Assembly: GCF_029223485.1 (NCBI RefSeq)
Contig: NZ_JARHTP010000019.1
Coordinates: 186,001 to 250,000, forward strand
Direction: 5' to 3'
Source of the DNA: Streptomyces coacervatus
Lineage (GTDB): Bacteria; Actinomycetota; Actinomycetes; Streptomycetales; Streptomycetaceae
DNA length: 64,000 bases
Under the pieces are notes generated by a model. The model was not told the origin of the DNA. It saw only the letters and a list, made by a program, of their open reading frames with translations, and searched no databases. Positions 1 to 8,089 of this stretch are shown here, one piece after another (the stretch's first letter is position 1; each line of letters begins with the position of its first letter). The position numbers and the translations under genes are program-made.

Positions 1-2
1 CG

Positions 3-24
3 GGCTCCCTTCCGGAGGGGAGCC
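3..24. terminator. GC-rich hairpin at the left edge
   Basis: GGCTCCC at 3-9 pairs with GGGAGCC at 18-24 around a short TTCCGGAG centre. No U-tract follows. It may end a transcript from outside the window; direction cannot be told. Confidence 0.35.
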
Positions 25-49
25 GGGAGCTCGGTCAGTCTGCACCAAG

Positions 50-200
50 CGCACAGCCACAACTGAACACCGACAACTGAACAGCCCGACCGGCACAGCC
101 ACAACTGAACAGCCCGACCCGCACAGCCACAACTGAACAGCTCCATCAGCACTGCGACAACTGAACAGTTCCATCAGCACAGCCACAACTGAAGAGCACA
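50..200. repeat. Irregular tandem repeat with a CAACTGAACAG core
   Basis: Six or so copies of a unit built on CACAGCCACAACTGAACAG are separated by short variable sequence such as CCCGACC or CTCCATCAG. The cores lie near 57-69, 74-83, 101-111, 129-140, 157-168 and 186-195, so the period varies from about 17 to 31 bp. No open frame or palindrome explains it. It lies just beyond the 3' end of the minus-strand acetyltransferase gene. Confidence 0.75.
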
Positions 201-251
201 GCTACGGATGAGCCATCAGTCAGTCGCCAGTCGTTGTCGGAAGGAAGGGGT

Positions 252-1508
252 TCAGAACATGTCCGGGCACCAAGGCCGCCTGGACGTACGCAGCAGGGCG
301 TCGGCCACTCGGGCGGCGCCCGCTCGTTCTTCCCGCACCCGGCCCAGCGCCGCCAGCCGTACGGCCGACTCGTCGCCCAGCCACAGCCTCGACAACTCCG
401 CGATGTCCAGCGTGAGTTCGGCACTCTCGGCGGTCGGTGTGCAGGACGCCCCCTGCGCCGACGCCTCCAGCCGGTAGCGGCCGCCCGCCAGGCCGGCGCG
501 GTCGACGACCTCCAGCACCAGGGAGCCCGTACCCTCGTACGTCCGTGACTCCAGGGCCCGTACGACATCCAGGATCCGCACCCACAACCAGTCCGTGACC
601 GTGGTGAGGCGGGCGGCCCTCGGGTCCGGCAGAAGCAGGGGGAGCAGGTCGTCGGGGGCCCGCGGGCCGCTCTTGACCTGGGTGACCCAGTCGATGGAGC
701 ACAGGTAGCGCCACAGGGCGCGCTCGGCGGCCGGGGTCGCCGCGAGCAGGCCCCGCACGGTCGCAGTGTCCTGCGGCTGGTTGGCGTCGCCCCACTTGTC
801 GTCGACCTCGTACGCGACCAGGCCCTCGACATCGCCGTCCGCTGCCCGGTACAGGGCGAAGAACGGCTCGGTCCACTTCGGGTCGATCTGCAGGACGCCC
901 GTGTTGATCTGCCACCACCAGTCGTTGCGGCTGACTGTGCCCGGGGTGGCGCGGCGGACGCGGTCGTGGAGTTCGGGGCCGAATTTGCGTATGTCCTCGG
1001 GGTCCACGATGTCGATACGGCCGCCGTCGTCCGGGCCTGACCAGCTGGGGTCGAGGCCGGTGCGCGGGACGTCGACGGTCCACTCGGCGGCCGAGGTGGC
1101 CGGGCCGAAGCCGTAGCGGCCGTAGATCGGGTACTCGGCGGCTATCAGGGTGGCGACGACATCGCCGCGCTTCTTGGCGGCCGCGAGGTCGCGGCTCATC
1201 ATGCGGGTGAGCAGGCCGCGGCGGCGGTGGGTGGCGGTGACCGTGACGGCGGTGACGGCGTTGGCGGGCACCGGGCTGCCGCCTACCGCGGTGACCTCCT
1301 GGCTGAAGGACCGGAACGTCGCGACGCAGCGGGCCCCGTCGAAGGCACCGAGGTAGCGGCCCGGTTCGAACCGGGGGCGGCGGGCTTCGATTTCGGTCTC
1401 CGGGACCACCGGCTGCTGCACGAATCCGACCTTCACGGCGCGGAGCCATTCGGGGAACTCGGGCTCGGTGATCGGGCGGATGTCGATGTCGGGGCGTGCC
1501 TTGGTCAT
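252..1508 (-). CDS. Eis-like GNAT N-acetyltransferase
   Basis: The 418-aa protein matches the Eis-type architecture: an N-terminal GNAT domain, a second GNAT-like domain and an SCP2-like C-terminus. The acetyl-CoA loop is visible as THRRRGLLTRMM near residue 90. The chain ends in WCPDMF, and in Eis proteins a C-terminal aromatic residue supplies the catalytic carboxylate. Such enzymes acetylate amines, including aminoglycosides and lysines, in the cytoplasm. The ATG at 1508 begins MTKARPDIDIR; an upstream extension of the frame is low-complexity and rejected. The natural substrate is not deducible. Confidence 0.9.
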   Translation of the reverse strand: MTKARPDIDIRPITEPEFPEWLRAVKVGFVQQPVVPETEIEARRPRFEPGRYLGAFDGARCVATFRSFSQEVTAVGGSPVPANAVTAVTVTATHRRRGLLTRMMSRDLAAAKKRGDVVATLIAAEYPIYGRYGFGPATSAAEWTVDVPRTGLDPSWSGPDDGGRIDIVDPEDIRKFGPELHDRVRRATPGTVSRNDWWWQINTGVLQIDPKWTEPFFALYRAADGDVEGLVAYEVDDKWGDANQPQDTATVRGLLAATPAAERALWRYLCSIDWVTQVKSGPRAPDDLLPLLLPDPRAARLTTVTDWLWVRILDVVRALESRTYEGTGSLVLEVVDRAGLAGGRYRLEASAQGASCTPTAESAELTLDIAELSRLWLGDESAVRLAALGRVREERAGAARVADALLRTSRRPWCPDMF

Positions 1509-1587
1509 GGGATCACGGTAGGTGCAGGGTGGGGAGGGTGTCGCGTGGATTTTCCTCGCCCCCGCCGCCCCTACCCGTCCCATCCCC

Positions 1588-1703
1588 AGGGGCTCCGCCC
1601 CTTCGACCCCGCCAGGGGCTCCGCCCCTGAACCCCGGCGGGGACTGCGTCCCCTGCACCCCTCGCGGGGCTCCGCCCCAGCACCCCGCCGGGGCTCCGCC
1701 CCG
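1588..1703. repeat. Array of five GGGGCTCCGCCCC-type hairpins
   Basis: Near-identical self-complementary units of the form GGGGCTCCGCCCC occur about every 25 bp (near 1589, 1615, 1639 as variant GGGGACTGCGTCCCC, 1666 and 1690). They are linked by CGACCCCGCC- or GAACCCCGGC-like spacers. The array lies downstream of rsiG and upstream of the acetyltransferase start, both on the minus strand. It could end rsiG transcription or be a mobile palindromic repeat. The 345-bp gap 1509-1853 otherwise holds only the dispersed repeat listed next. Confidence 0.75.
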
Positions 1704-1720
1704 AACCCCGATCGGCCTGA

Positions 1721-1752
1721 ACGGCCTCGTCCTCAAACGCCGGACGGGCTGA
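1721..1752 (+). repeat. Dispersed repeat family 2, copy 1
   Basis: The sequence CCTCGTCCTCAAACGCCGGA followed by CGGGCTGA recurs at 39201-39229 and in two opposed copies at 54192-54260. Here it abuts the hairpin array, and a GGGGCTNCGCCCC-type hairpin with ATCGGCCTG also precedes the 39-kb copy, so the repeat unit is composite. Confidence 0.8.
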
Positions 1753-1853
1753 AAGACACGGACCGGTGCCTGGAGTGGCTCGCTCCCGGGTCCGATCACC
1801 GGCCGGCCGGCCGAAAGTGCCCAGCGGCCTCTGGAGGCCGTGCCCCGCAGTCC

Positions 1854-2483
1854 TCACGTCAGCAGGTCGTCGACCTGCGCCTCACCCTCGCGGTAGCGGC
1901 GCGCGATCTCGCCGCTGCAGTCGTCCGTCGTCCGTTGCAGCCGCTGTCGCCGCAGGGACACCTGCTGCTCGTACCGGACCAGCCGGCCCATTGCCGTGTT
2001 CAGTTCCAGGTCGGTGCGGGCGTCCAGGTCGGAGAGTTCGACCTCGGCGAGCATGTCGGTGGCCAGCCGGCCGTACTCCTCGCTGTGCGGCGTCCCCAGC
2101 GTCACATGGCGGGCGGAGGAGCGGTGCCGGGCCGGGGCGTCCGTGAGGATCTCGGGGAGCCGCTCGACCACGGAGCCCGCGCCCGTCGGCGACCGCCGTG
2201 CCAGCTCGGCCCGGAGGATGTCGATACGGCCCTGCAGCAGCCGCCGTACATAGCTGAGGTCGGCCTCCTCGCGCTGGGCGTCCCGGCGCAGGGTGCGCAG
2301 TTCGGGCAGGTTCAGCACGGCCAGCTCGTGCTCGGGCGGACCGGATGGCAGGTGCGGGCTGTCCGTGCCGTCGGTGCTGTCCGGGCTGTCCGTGCGCTGC
2401 GTGGGCGGCCGCAGCGGCGCCCGTTCTCCCGTACGAATCAACGAGACAACCCCAGGAGGCTGCCCAGTACTCGGTGTGCTCAT
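1854..2483 (-). CDS. rsiG: RsiG, cyclic-di-GMP-dependent anti-sigma factor for WhiG
   Basis: The 209-aa protein carries the RsiG signature E(X)3S(X)2R(X)3Q(X)3D twice. The first copy is EADLSYVRRLLQGRID at residues 73-88 and the second is EQQVSLRRQRLQRTTD at 172-187, each in a predicted antiparallel helix. In Streptomyces, RsiG sequesters the sporulation sigma factor WhiG when it is bound to cyclic-di-GMP through these motifs, which delays differentiation. The first 50 residues are Pro/Ser/Asp-rich and probably disordered. The ATG at 2483 follows GAGGGGA. A longer open frame exists upstream, but the chosen start fits the family length. It is divergent from dtd. Confidence 0.92.
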   Translation of the reverse strand: MSTPSTGQPPGVVSLIRTGERAPLRPPTQRTDSPDSTDGTDSPHLPSGPPEHELAVLNLPELRTLRRDAQREEADLSYVRRLLQGRIDILRAELARRSPTGAGSVVERLPEILTDAPARHRSSARHVTLGTPHSEEYGRLATDMLAEVELSDLDARTDLELNTAMGRLVRYEQQVSLRRQRLQRTTDDCSGEIARRYREGEAQVDDLLT

Positions 2484-2639
2484 GTGCCTCAACCGTCCCC
2501 TCGACCGGCGTGTGGAAGCATCGTGCCACCCCAAGTGGCCGCTATGTGACCGAGTGCCCCCGATCGGCCCCAGATGGGGGGTAATGATCAAAAAGAAGCC
2601 CCCTGCGGGCCTGTTCCGGCCGCACGGCATGATGGGTTC

Positions 2640-3077
2640 ATGCGTGCAGTGGTGCAGAGGGTGGACGGCGCGAGCGTCGTCGTCGACGGCGAGAACGGCC
2701 TCGAAACAGTGGGCGAGATCATCGGCGAGGGGCTGTGCGTCCTCGTCGGGGTGACGCACGAGGACACCAAGGAGAAGGCGGCCGGGCTCGCCCGCAAACT
2801 CTGGTCGATCCGCATGCTGCACGACGAGAAGTCGTGCAGTGATGTCGATGCGCCGCTGCTGGTCATCAGTCAGTTCACCTTGTACGGGGATGCGCGCAAG
2901 GGGCGCCGGCCCACCTGGAACGCCGCCGCCCCGGGCGACGTCGCCGAGCCCCTCGTCGACGAGGTCGTCGCCCAGCTGCGGGCCCTCGGCGCCACGGTGG
3001 AGACGGGTCGCTTCGGCGCCCGGATGCGCGTCTCGCTGACGAACGACGGCCCGTTCACGGTCCTCGTCGAGATCTGA
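2640..3077 (+). CDS. dtd: D-aminoacyl-tRNA deacylase
   Basis: This is a 145-aa DTD family protein, full length. The SQFTLYGD motif near residues 79-86 and the C-terminal NDGPFT motif form the cross-dimer active site that hydrolyses D-amino acids (and glycine) from mischarged tRNA. The ATG at 2640 starts MRAVVQRVDGA, the canonical family start; in-frame codons upstream look non-coding. It converges with the downstream folate-binding gene, the stop codons being 4 bp apart. Confidence 0.95.
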   Translation: MRAVVQRVDGASVVVDGENGLETVGEIIGEGLCVLVGVTHEDTKEKAAGLARKLWSIRMLHDEKSCSDVDAPLLVISQFTLYGDARKGRRPTWNAAAPGDVAEPLVDEVVAQLRALGATVETGRFGARMRVSLTNDGPFTVLVEI

Positions 3078-3081
3078 ACCC

Positions 3082-4047
3082 CTAGGGTTCTACGACCGTC
3101 TCCTGCGCCGCCGCCGTGTCCCCCGCCACCAGCCGCGCGTCCACCGGCACATTCCGCTTCACCAGGGCGAGGGCGACCGGGCCCAGCTCGTGGTGGCGTA
3201 CGGAGGTCGTGATGAAGCCGATCTTGCGGCCGTCGGGGTCCTCGTCGGCGAGGCGGATCTCCGTGCCGGGGGTGGGGAGATGCACCTCGCTGCCGTCGAG
3301 GTGCAGGAAGACCAGGCGGCGGGGCGGCTTCCCCAGGTTCTGCACCCGCGCCACCGTCTCCTGGCCCCGGTAGCAGCCCTTCTGCAGGTGCACCGCGGTG
3401 CCGATCCAGCCCAGCTCGTGCGGGATGGTGCGGTGGTCGGTCTCGAAGCCGAGGCGCGGACGGTGGTTCTCCACCCGCAGCGCCTCGTACGCCAGGATTC
3501 CGGCCGGGGGGCCCGCCTTCTCGGCGTACGACTCCAGGTCCGCGCGCGGGAGGAAGAGGTCGCGGCCGTACGGCGTCTCGCGCACCACCACGCCTTCCGG
3601 GACCTCCGCGATCGAACCGGCCGGCAGGTGCACGATCGCGAACTCGGCCGTCCGGTCGGCGACTTCGACCTGGTAGAAGAACTTCATCGACTCCAGGTAT
3701 GCGAGGAGCGCCTCCTGGGTCCCCGGCTCGACATGGGCCCACACCGTCTCGCCGTCGTCCACCAGATACAGCGCGTGCTCGATGTGGCCGTGCGCGGAGA
3801 GGATCAGCGCCTCGGTGGCCTGGCCGGTCGGGAGGTCGCTGACGTGCTGGGTGAGGAGCAGGTGCAGCCAGCTCAGCCGGTCCTTGCCGGTGACGGTGAC
3901 GACCCCGCGGTGCGAGAGGTCGACGAAGCCGGTGCCGTCGGCGAGGACGCGCTGCTCGCGGAACAGTTCGCCGTAGTGGGCGGCGACGCCTTCGTCCACT
4001 CCCTCGGCGGGAACGGCGCCGGGCAGGGACAGGAGGGGGCTCTTCAT
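3082..4047 (-). CDS. YgfZ/GcvT-like folate-binding protein
   Basis: The 321-aa protein has an aminomethyltransferase-like fold and the signature KGCYRGQETVAR, which contains the K-G-C-x-G-Q-E motif of YgfZ/IBA57 proteins. These tetrahydrofolate-dependent proteins support maturation or repair of Fe-S enzymes and are not glycine-cleavage T-proteins. The ATG at 4047 is preferred to an in-frame GTG two codons upstream. The gene is 10 bp upstream of the nur stop codon on the opposite side and shares its strand. Confidence 0.9.
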   Translation of the reverse strand: MKSPLLSLPGAVPAEGVDEGVAAHYGELFREQRVLADGTGFVDLSHRGVVTVTGKDRLSWLHLLLTQHVSDLPTGQATEALILSAHGHIEHALYLVDDGETVWAHVEPGTQEALLAYLESMKFFYQVEVADRTAEFAIVHLPAGSIAEVPEGVVVRETPYGRDLFLPRADLESYAEKAGPPAGILAYEALRVENHRPRLGFETDHRTIPHELGWIGTAVHLQKGCYRGQETVARVQNLGKPPRRLVFLHLDGSEVHLPTPGTEIRLADEDPDGRKIGFITTSVRHHELGPVALALVKRNVPVDARLVAGDTAAAQETVVEP

Positions 4048-4057
4048 GGGCACAAGC

Positions 4058-4495
4058 CTACGACTCGGTAGTTGAACTCTTCAGAGCGCAGTCGCGGCAT
4101 CTGCCGAAGATCGCGAAGTGCTTCATGTCCGTCTCGAAGCCGAACTCACGGCGCAGCTTCGCGGTGAACTCCGCGGCCACCGACACATCGGCCTCGATCA
4201 CGTTCTGGCAGTCGCGGCAGACCAGGTGGATGTGGTGGTGGCGGTCCGCGAGGTGGTACGTCGGCGCGCCGTGCCCGAGGTGGGCGTGGCTGACCAGCCC
4301 GAGCTCCTCCAGGAGCTCCAGGGTCCGGTACACGGTGGAAATGTTGACCCCCGACGCCGTCTTCTTCACTTCCGTGAGGATGTCGTCGGGGGTCGCGTGC
4401 TCCAGGGTGTCCACGGCTTCGAGGACAAGCTGGCGCTGCGGAGTCAGCCGGTAACCGCGCTGCCTGAGGTCGCTCTTCCAGTCGGTGCTCACCAC
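4058..4495 (-). CDS. nur: Nur, Fur-family nickel-responsive repressor
   Basis: The 145-aa Fur-family protein has an N-terminal winged helix and a C-terminal dimerisation/metal domain. With the first of two tandem GTG codons as start, His33, His70, His72, His86, His88, His90 and His126 fall at the positions known for the S. coelicolor Nur metal sites. This both supports the start and separates it from Fur, Zur and CatR. Two CxxC pairs (CRDC twice) are present. Nur represses nickel uptake genes and the Fe superoxide dismutase when nickel is sufficient. The 83 bp before it contain short GTACT-rich direct repeats of unknown role. Confidence 0.93.
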   Translation of the reverse strand: MVSTDWKSDLRQRGYRLTPQRQLVLEAVDTLEHATPDDILTEVKKTASGVNISTVYRTLELLEELGLVSHAHLGHGAPTYHLADRHHHIHLVCRDCQNVIEADVSVAAEFTAKLRREFGFETDMKHFAIFGRCRDCALKSSTTES

Positions 4496-4578
4496 ACCGA
4501 AGAGTCTAGAACTACTTGTACTTGTCAGAACTACTTGAAGAACGCGATGCGGTACCAGCGGTACTGGTACTGGCGGTA

Positions 4579-5154
4579 CTACTTGAAGAAGGCGATGCCG
4601 TCGTCCGGCATGTCGTCCGGCAGGGCCTTGGCCCAGCGCTCGACGTCCTCCGGGGTGACGACCTTCTTCAGGTGCGCCGACATGTAGGGGCGCAGCTCGA
4701 CCTCGGGGGTCTGCTTCTCGCCGACCCACATCAGGTCGCTCTTGACGTAGCCGTACAGGCGCTTGCCGCCGGTGTACGGGCCGGAGGCGGCCGTCCGCGC
4801 CACCGCGTCCGTCACGAGGTCGATCTGCGGCTTCTTGTCGGCCAGCTCGCCGTACCAGACCTCCACGACACCGTCGTTGCGGACCATGGTGACCTCGACC
4901 TTGCGGTCGGCGTCGATGCGCCAGAAGCCGGACTCGGACTCCAGGGGACGGACCTTGTTCCCGTCGTTGTCCAGGACCCAGGTGTGGGAGTGGTACTCCA
5001 GGAAGTCCCGGCCGTCGTGGGTGAAGGTGACCTCCTGCCCGAAGTTGCACTTCTCGGAGCCCGGGAAGTCGTGCACGCCCGCGCCCGCCCAGGTGCCGAG
5101 CAGAAAGGCGAGGGGGAGGAGGTCCTTGTGGAGGTCGGACGGGATCTCGATCAT
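4579..5154 (-). CDS. Nitrobindin-like (FABP/DUF1794) heme-binding beta-barrel protein
   Basis: The 191-aa protein begins with the family's LGTWAGAG motif (GxWxGxG type, about residues 19-26), followed by beta-strand-rich sequence with FLEYHSHTW and GFWRID. This is typical of the ten-stranded nitrobindin barrel that binds ferric heme b and reacts with NO or peroxynitrite. The C-terminal 40 residues extend beyond the barrel. It is on the nur strand, 83 bp upstream of nur, and could be co-transcribed with it. The heme role is inferred from the family. Confidence 0.88.
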   Translation of the reverse strand: MIEIPSDLHKDLLPLAFLLGTWAGAGVHDFPGSEKCNFGQEVTFTHDGRDFLEYHSHTWVLDNDGNKVRPLESESGFWRIDADRKVEVTMVRNDGVVEVWYGELADKKPQIDLVTDAVARTAASGPYTGGKRLYGYVKSDLMWVGEKQTPEVELRPYMSAHLKKVVTPEDVERWAKALPDDMPDDGIAFFK

Positions 5155-5218
5155 GGGATCGGCGGTTCCTTTATGCCTTACGTATGCCGTACGAATGCCG
5201 TACGAATGCCTTACGGGG

Positions 5219-5320
5219 TCAGCGCTGGCCCTGGTACAGCTTCTTCACGGTCAGTCCGGCGAAGGCTAGGACGCCGACGCAGACCAGGACCAGCAGGGCT
5301 TCGAAGAATGCCTCAAGCAC
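5219..5320 (-). CDS. 33-aa single-pass membrane peptide
   Basis: The GTG at 5320 follows a strong GAGGAG ribosome site. The peptide reads VLEAFFEALLVLVCVGVLAF (start) and ends KKLYQGQR, which is one hydrophobic segment with a basic C-terminus inside. Codon third positions are GC-rich. I recall similar short proteins beside nitrobindin genes in Streptomyces, but no function is known. Confidence 0.65.
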   Translation of the reverse strand: MLEAFFEALLVLVCVGVLAFAGLTVKKLYQGQR

Positions 5321-5454
5321 GGGGTGCTCCTCGGATGAGCGGGGTGGGCGGTACACAGGGGTACACAAAAGGCCGGGGCCCAGCTTACGCGGCCGGGGCC
5401 CGGCACTCCTTGTGAGGTACGCCCAAGCGGTACTCGAACGGAACTCGCCGCCGC

Positions 5455-6312
5455 TCAGCCGAGCAGCTGGCTCTGCAGGACGACCGTCTGCTGGAACGGT
5501 ACGGCCTTCGCCGCGCCCTTCCTGGACTGCACGATCACCGCGAGGACGTCACCGGCGGACAGATACGCCTGCCGGAACTGCTCGGCGCCGTACGGCTTGC
5601 TCTCGACGTACTCGGAATCGGAAGAGGTGATCTGCCCGACCCGGGCCTCGGACGGGAAGTCCTCGTCGGCCACGGAGGTGGCGGCCCCGCGCAGCGCGTA
5701 GCCCGGGCCGCCGTACGGGGCGACGTCGCCGGAGAACAGGTCGTCCACGACGGCCGCCGTGTCGAACTGCAGCAGGTAGATGCGGGTGTGCGTGCCGTCC
5801 GGGGTGGTCCAGCCGCGGGCCGCGATGTGCCGCAGACCGTGGTCGGTGAGCTTCTGGCCCAGCTCCTTGCGGGCGTCCTGCTCCGCGTACTGCGCCAGGA
5901 AGTCCTTCGCCGCCAGCCACCCGTCCGCGCCGCGCAGCCTGAGGTCCGCGCTCGCGCCCTTGGGCGCGGGCAGGACCAGGGCGCGCAGGTCGGCGTAGTG
6001 GGCGCCGGTCTTGTTCTCCTCGGCGAAGGGTCCCGGGCTGCCGGACGGCAGCGGCGGCCTGGTCAGCGTCGGGTAGTCCCAGCGTCCGTCCGACTGCGTC
6101 CGCAGACCCGGCACGTCGGTCCGGTCCAGCCCTGCGATGCCATACGCCGTTCCCGCCCCGACGGCCGCGAACACGACCACGGCGGCGGTCCAGCGCAGCA
6201 CGGCACGCAGGACCCGGCGGTCCTTCTTCGCCGGCGCCTCCTGGACCGGTATCGGTAGCGGGGGCGGGGCGTCCGGCATCGGCGGAAGCTCGGTCTGCTG
6301 CTGCTCGGTCAT
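5455..6312 (-). CDS. Single-pass membrane protein with extracytoplasmic domain, third of a three-gene operon
   Basis: The 285-aa protein has a Pro-rich cytoplasmic N-terminus (about 1-28), a basic KKDRR flank, one membrane helix near residues 36-58 and an external domain of about 220 residues. The start overlaps the stop of the preceding gene by four bases (ATGA). The two upstream proteins share this layout (acidic or Pro-rich tail, RR stop-transfer, one helix, external domain), so the three look like diverged paralogues acting together. No known domain was recognised. Confidence 0.85.
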   Translation of the reverse strand: MTEQQQTELPPMPDAPPPLPIPVQEAPAKKDRRVLRAVLRWTAAVVVFAAVGAGTAYGIAGLDRTDVPGLRTQSDGRWDYPTLTRPPLPSGSPGPFAEENKTGAHYADLRALVLPAPKGASADLRLRGADGWLAAKDFLAQYAEQDARKELGQKLTDHGLRHIAARGWTTPDGTHTRIYLLQFDTAAVVDDLFSGDVAPYGGPGYALRGAATSVADEDFPSEARVGQITSSDSEYVESKPYGAEQFRQAYLSAGDVLAVIVQSRKGAAKAVPFQQTVVLQSQLLG

Positions 6313-7172
6313 ACCGCCTCCCCCGGCTCTGCGATGCGGTCGAGTTGTTCCTTCAGCAGCATCCCGATTCCCTTGGCCTCCATCGGCCTGGCGCTGTTGG
6401 CGGTGACAGTGACCAGGACGTCTCCCTGATAGGCGGTGCAGAACATCCAGTCGAGCTTCTCGCCCTTGAACGCGCGCGAAAGGAAGCAGCCGGCGTTCTT
6501 GTGGCCCTCGATCGCCGGGCCGGCCCGGAAGAGGCCGAGGGCGCCGAGGAACTGCTTCTCGTTCTGCGAAACACGGCGGACGGCCGCCCTGTTGTCCATC
6601 TGGGCCAGCTCGATGCTGACGACGGAGGCCTTGTCCGTGTAGACGGCGGAGGTCTCATCGGTGCTGACGTAGCTGCGCATGGCCATGCCCTTGATGCGCT
6701 CCTTGTCGATCTGCTCCTCCAGCCGCTTGCGCTGGGTCCGCGGCAGGCTCTTGAACGGCTCCTTGCGCAGGGCCGTGGCCTCCGCGCCGCTGAGCTCGGC
6801 GTCCGAGCCGAACTCCCCCATGTCCGGACCGCGGCTCCAGCCGTCCGCGCCGTACGGCACGAGCGTCCCGGCGAGGCCCTTCGCGGACGCCGGCTTCGCC
6901 TTCTCGGCCCGGTCGTCCTTCGGGAACTTGTAGACGGGGGCACCCGCGTCGCGGTCGGCACCGTTCACGGTGACGACCGTGTAGCCGACGCCTGCCACGA
7001 CGGCTCCCGCGAGCAGCACGGACCCGGCGACCACGGCGATACGGCCGCGGCGGAGGGGCTTGCCGGGAGGCACGGCAGGCTCGACGGGGGCGTCGGGGGC
7101 GTGTGGAGCCTCGGAGGGCACCAGCTCGACGGGGCTCACCTCGCCCACCTGGGCGTTCTGGTTCTCGGTCAC
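6309..7172 (-). CDS. Single-pass membrane protein, second of a three-gene operon
   Basis: The 287-aa protein starts at a GTG that overlaps the upstream stop codon. Residues 1-45 are acidic and Pro-rich, GRIAVVAGSVLLAGAVVAGV forms the membrane helix, and about 210 residues lie outside. The external part has two Cys residues (AGCFL and WMFCTAY) that could form a disulfide. Translational coupling on both sides suggests fixed stoichiometry with its neighbours. The function is unknown. Confidence 0.85.
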   Translation of the reverse strand: MTENQNAQVGEVSPVELVPSEAPHAPDAPVEPAVPPGKPLRRGRIAVVAGSVLLAGAVVAGVGYTVVTVNGADRDAGAPVYKFPKDDRAEKAKPASAKGLAGTLVPYGADGWSRGPDMGEFGSDAELSGAEATALRKEPFKSLPRTQRKRLEEQIDKERIKGMAMRSYVSTDETSAVYTDKASVVSIELAQMDNRAAVRRVSQNEKQFLGALGLFRAGPAIEGHKNAGCFLSRAFKGEKLDWMFCTAYQGDVLVTVTANSARPMEAKGIGMLLKEQLDRIAEPGEAV

Positions 7173-7987
7173 AGCCGCTCCATCTGCCGCTTGGCCACGT
7201 CCATGACCTTCGCCTTGGGGACGGGCTTGGTGATGTCCCAGACGTAGATCTCCAGCAGGATGTCTCCGCGCCAGGCGACAGCCTCCGCGTTGTACTGCGG
7301 CAGATAGCCGGGCTTGTGCTCGGGCCGGGAGTGGACGTACACCATGCCGTCCCCGGTGCCCGGGATGGGCCAGCTGTCGGTGCCGGCCTTGAGGTCCTTC
7401 CAGTACTGCTGGTCCTTGCTGTCGACGGAGGCGTCCATCGTCTCCTCCTGCCGGTACTGGATCAGACGGATCTCCACGCCGTACGTGCTGCCGACGTCCC
7501 AGCCGGTGACGGCGGCACGGCGGTACTCCGAGGAGATGAGCTCGCCGAAGACCGAGCCCGGTTTGTCGAAGGTCTCGGCGTAATCGGCCAGGTCCATCCA
7601 GCCGTCGTTGCCCGTCAGGGCGCCGTCGTACCTCGCCCCGGCCGGCTTCTTCAGCAGCAGCTTGCGCAGGTCGCCGTCGGTCCGCACCCGGCGGTCCTGC
7701 GCGGCGGAAAGCGGCTCGGGGGCGGGGCCCTTGGCCTGCGCGAGCGCCGGCTGGGACAGCGAGGGCAGTTTCGTCGGCGCGCGGCCCGCCTGGACGACGT
7801 AGCCGGTGCAGGTGCCGGCGACGACACCGAGGACGGCGGCGCCGGCGATGAGCAGGGTGGTGCGGCCGCGCCGCCGACGGGGCCGCGGCTCGGGCTCGGG
7901 CGCGGGCTCGGGCGTAACGGACGCCACCGGCTCAACCGGTTCAACCAGTTCAACCGGCACGTCAGCGGCCTCTTCGGGTACTTCCAA
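7169..7987 (-). CDS. Single-pass membrane protein, first of a three-gene operon
   Basis: The 272-aa protein has an acidic Val/Glu/Pro-rich N-terminus, the PRPRRRRGR cytoplasmic anchor, a helix around TTLLIAGAAVLGVVAG and an external domain rich in Tyr and Trp. The TTG at 7987 has a GTGGGGGG ribosome site 5-6 bases upstream. The frame stays open to a GTG at 8035, which lacks one, so the longer form is possible but less likely. It overlaps the next gene by 4 bp. The function is unknown. Confidence 0.8.
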   Translation of the reverse strand: MEVPEEAADVPVELVEPVEPVASVTPEPAPEPEPRPRRRRGRTTLLIAGAAVLGVVAGTCTGYVVQAGRAPTKLPSLSQPALAQAKGPAPEPLSAAQDRRVRTDGDLRKLLLKKPAGARYDGALTGNDGWMDLADYAETFDKPGSVFGELISSEYRRAAVTGWDVGSTYGVEIRLIQYRQEETMDASVDSKDQQYWKDLKAGTDSWPIPGTGDGMVYVHSRPEHKPGYLPQYNAEAVAWRGDILLEIYVWDITKPVPKAKVMDVAKRQMERL

Positions 7988-8077
7988 GACGTCCCCCCAC
8001 AGAACGTGAAGCGCGCATTCCGTACGCGCGCTCACAGGAGACCCATGGCCGTCACACCTGGTTGTACGGGAGTTGAT

Positions 8078-8083
8078 TACGAT
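8078..8083 (+). promoter_or_regulatory. -10 box TACGAT of a leaderless promoter
   Basis: TACGAT lies six bases before the ATG at 8090, so transcription would begin at or next to the start codon. The only GGGAG upstream is 17 bases away, too far to serve as a ribosome site. No convincing -35 element was found. Confidence 0.55.
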
Positions 8084-8089
8084 TCAGCC

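Noticed and set aside
50..200. CRISPR array
   Set aside because: Spacers are 6-12 bp and repeats vary in length; no cas gene is near.
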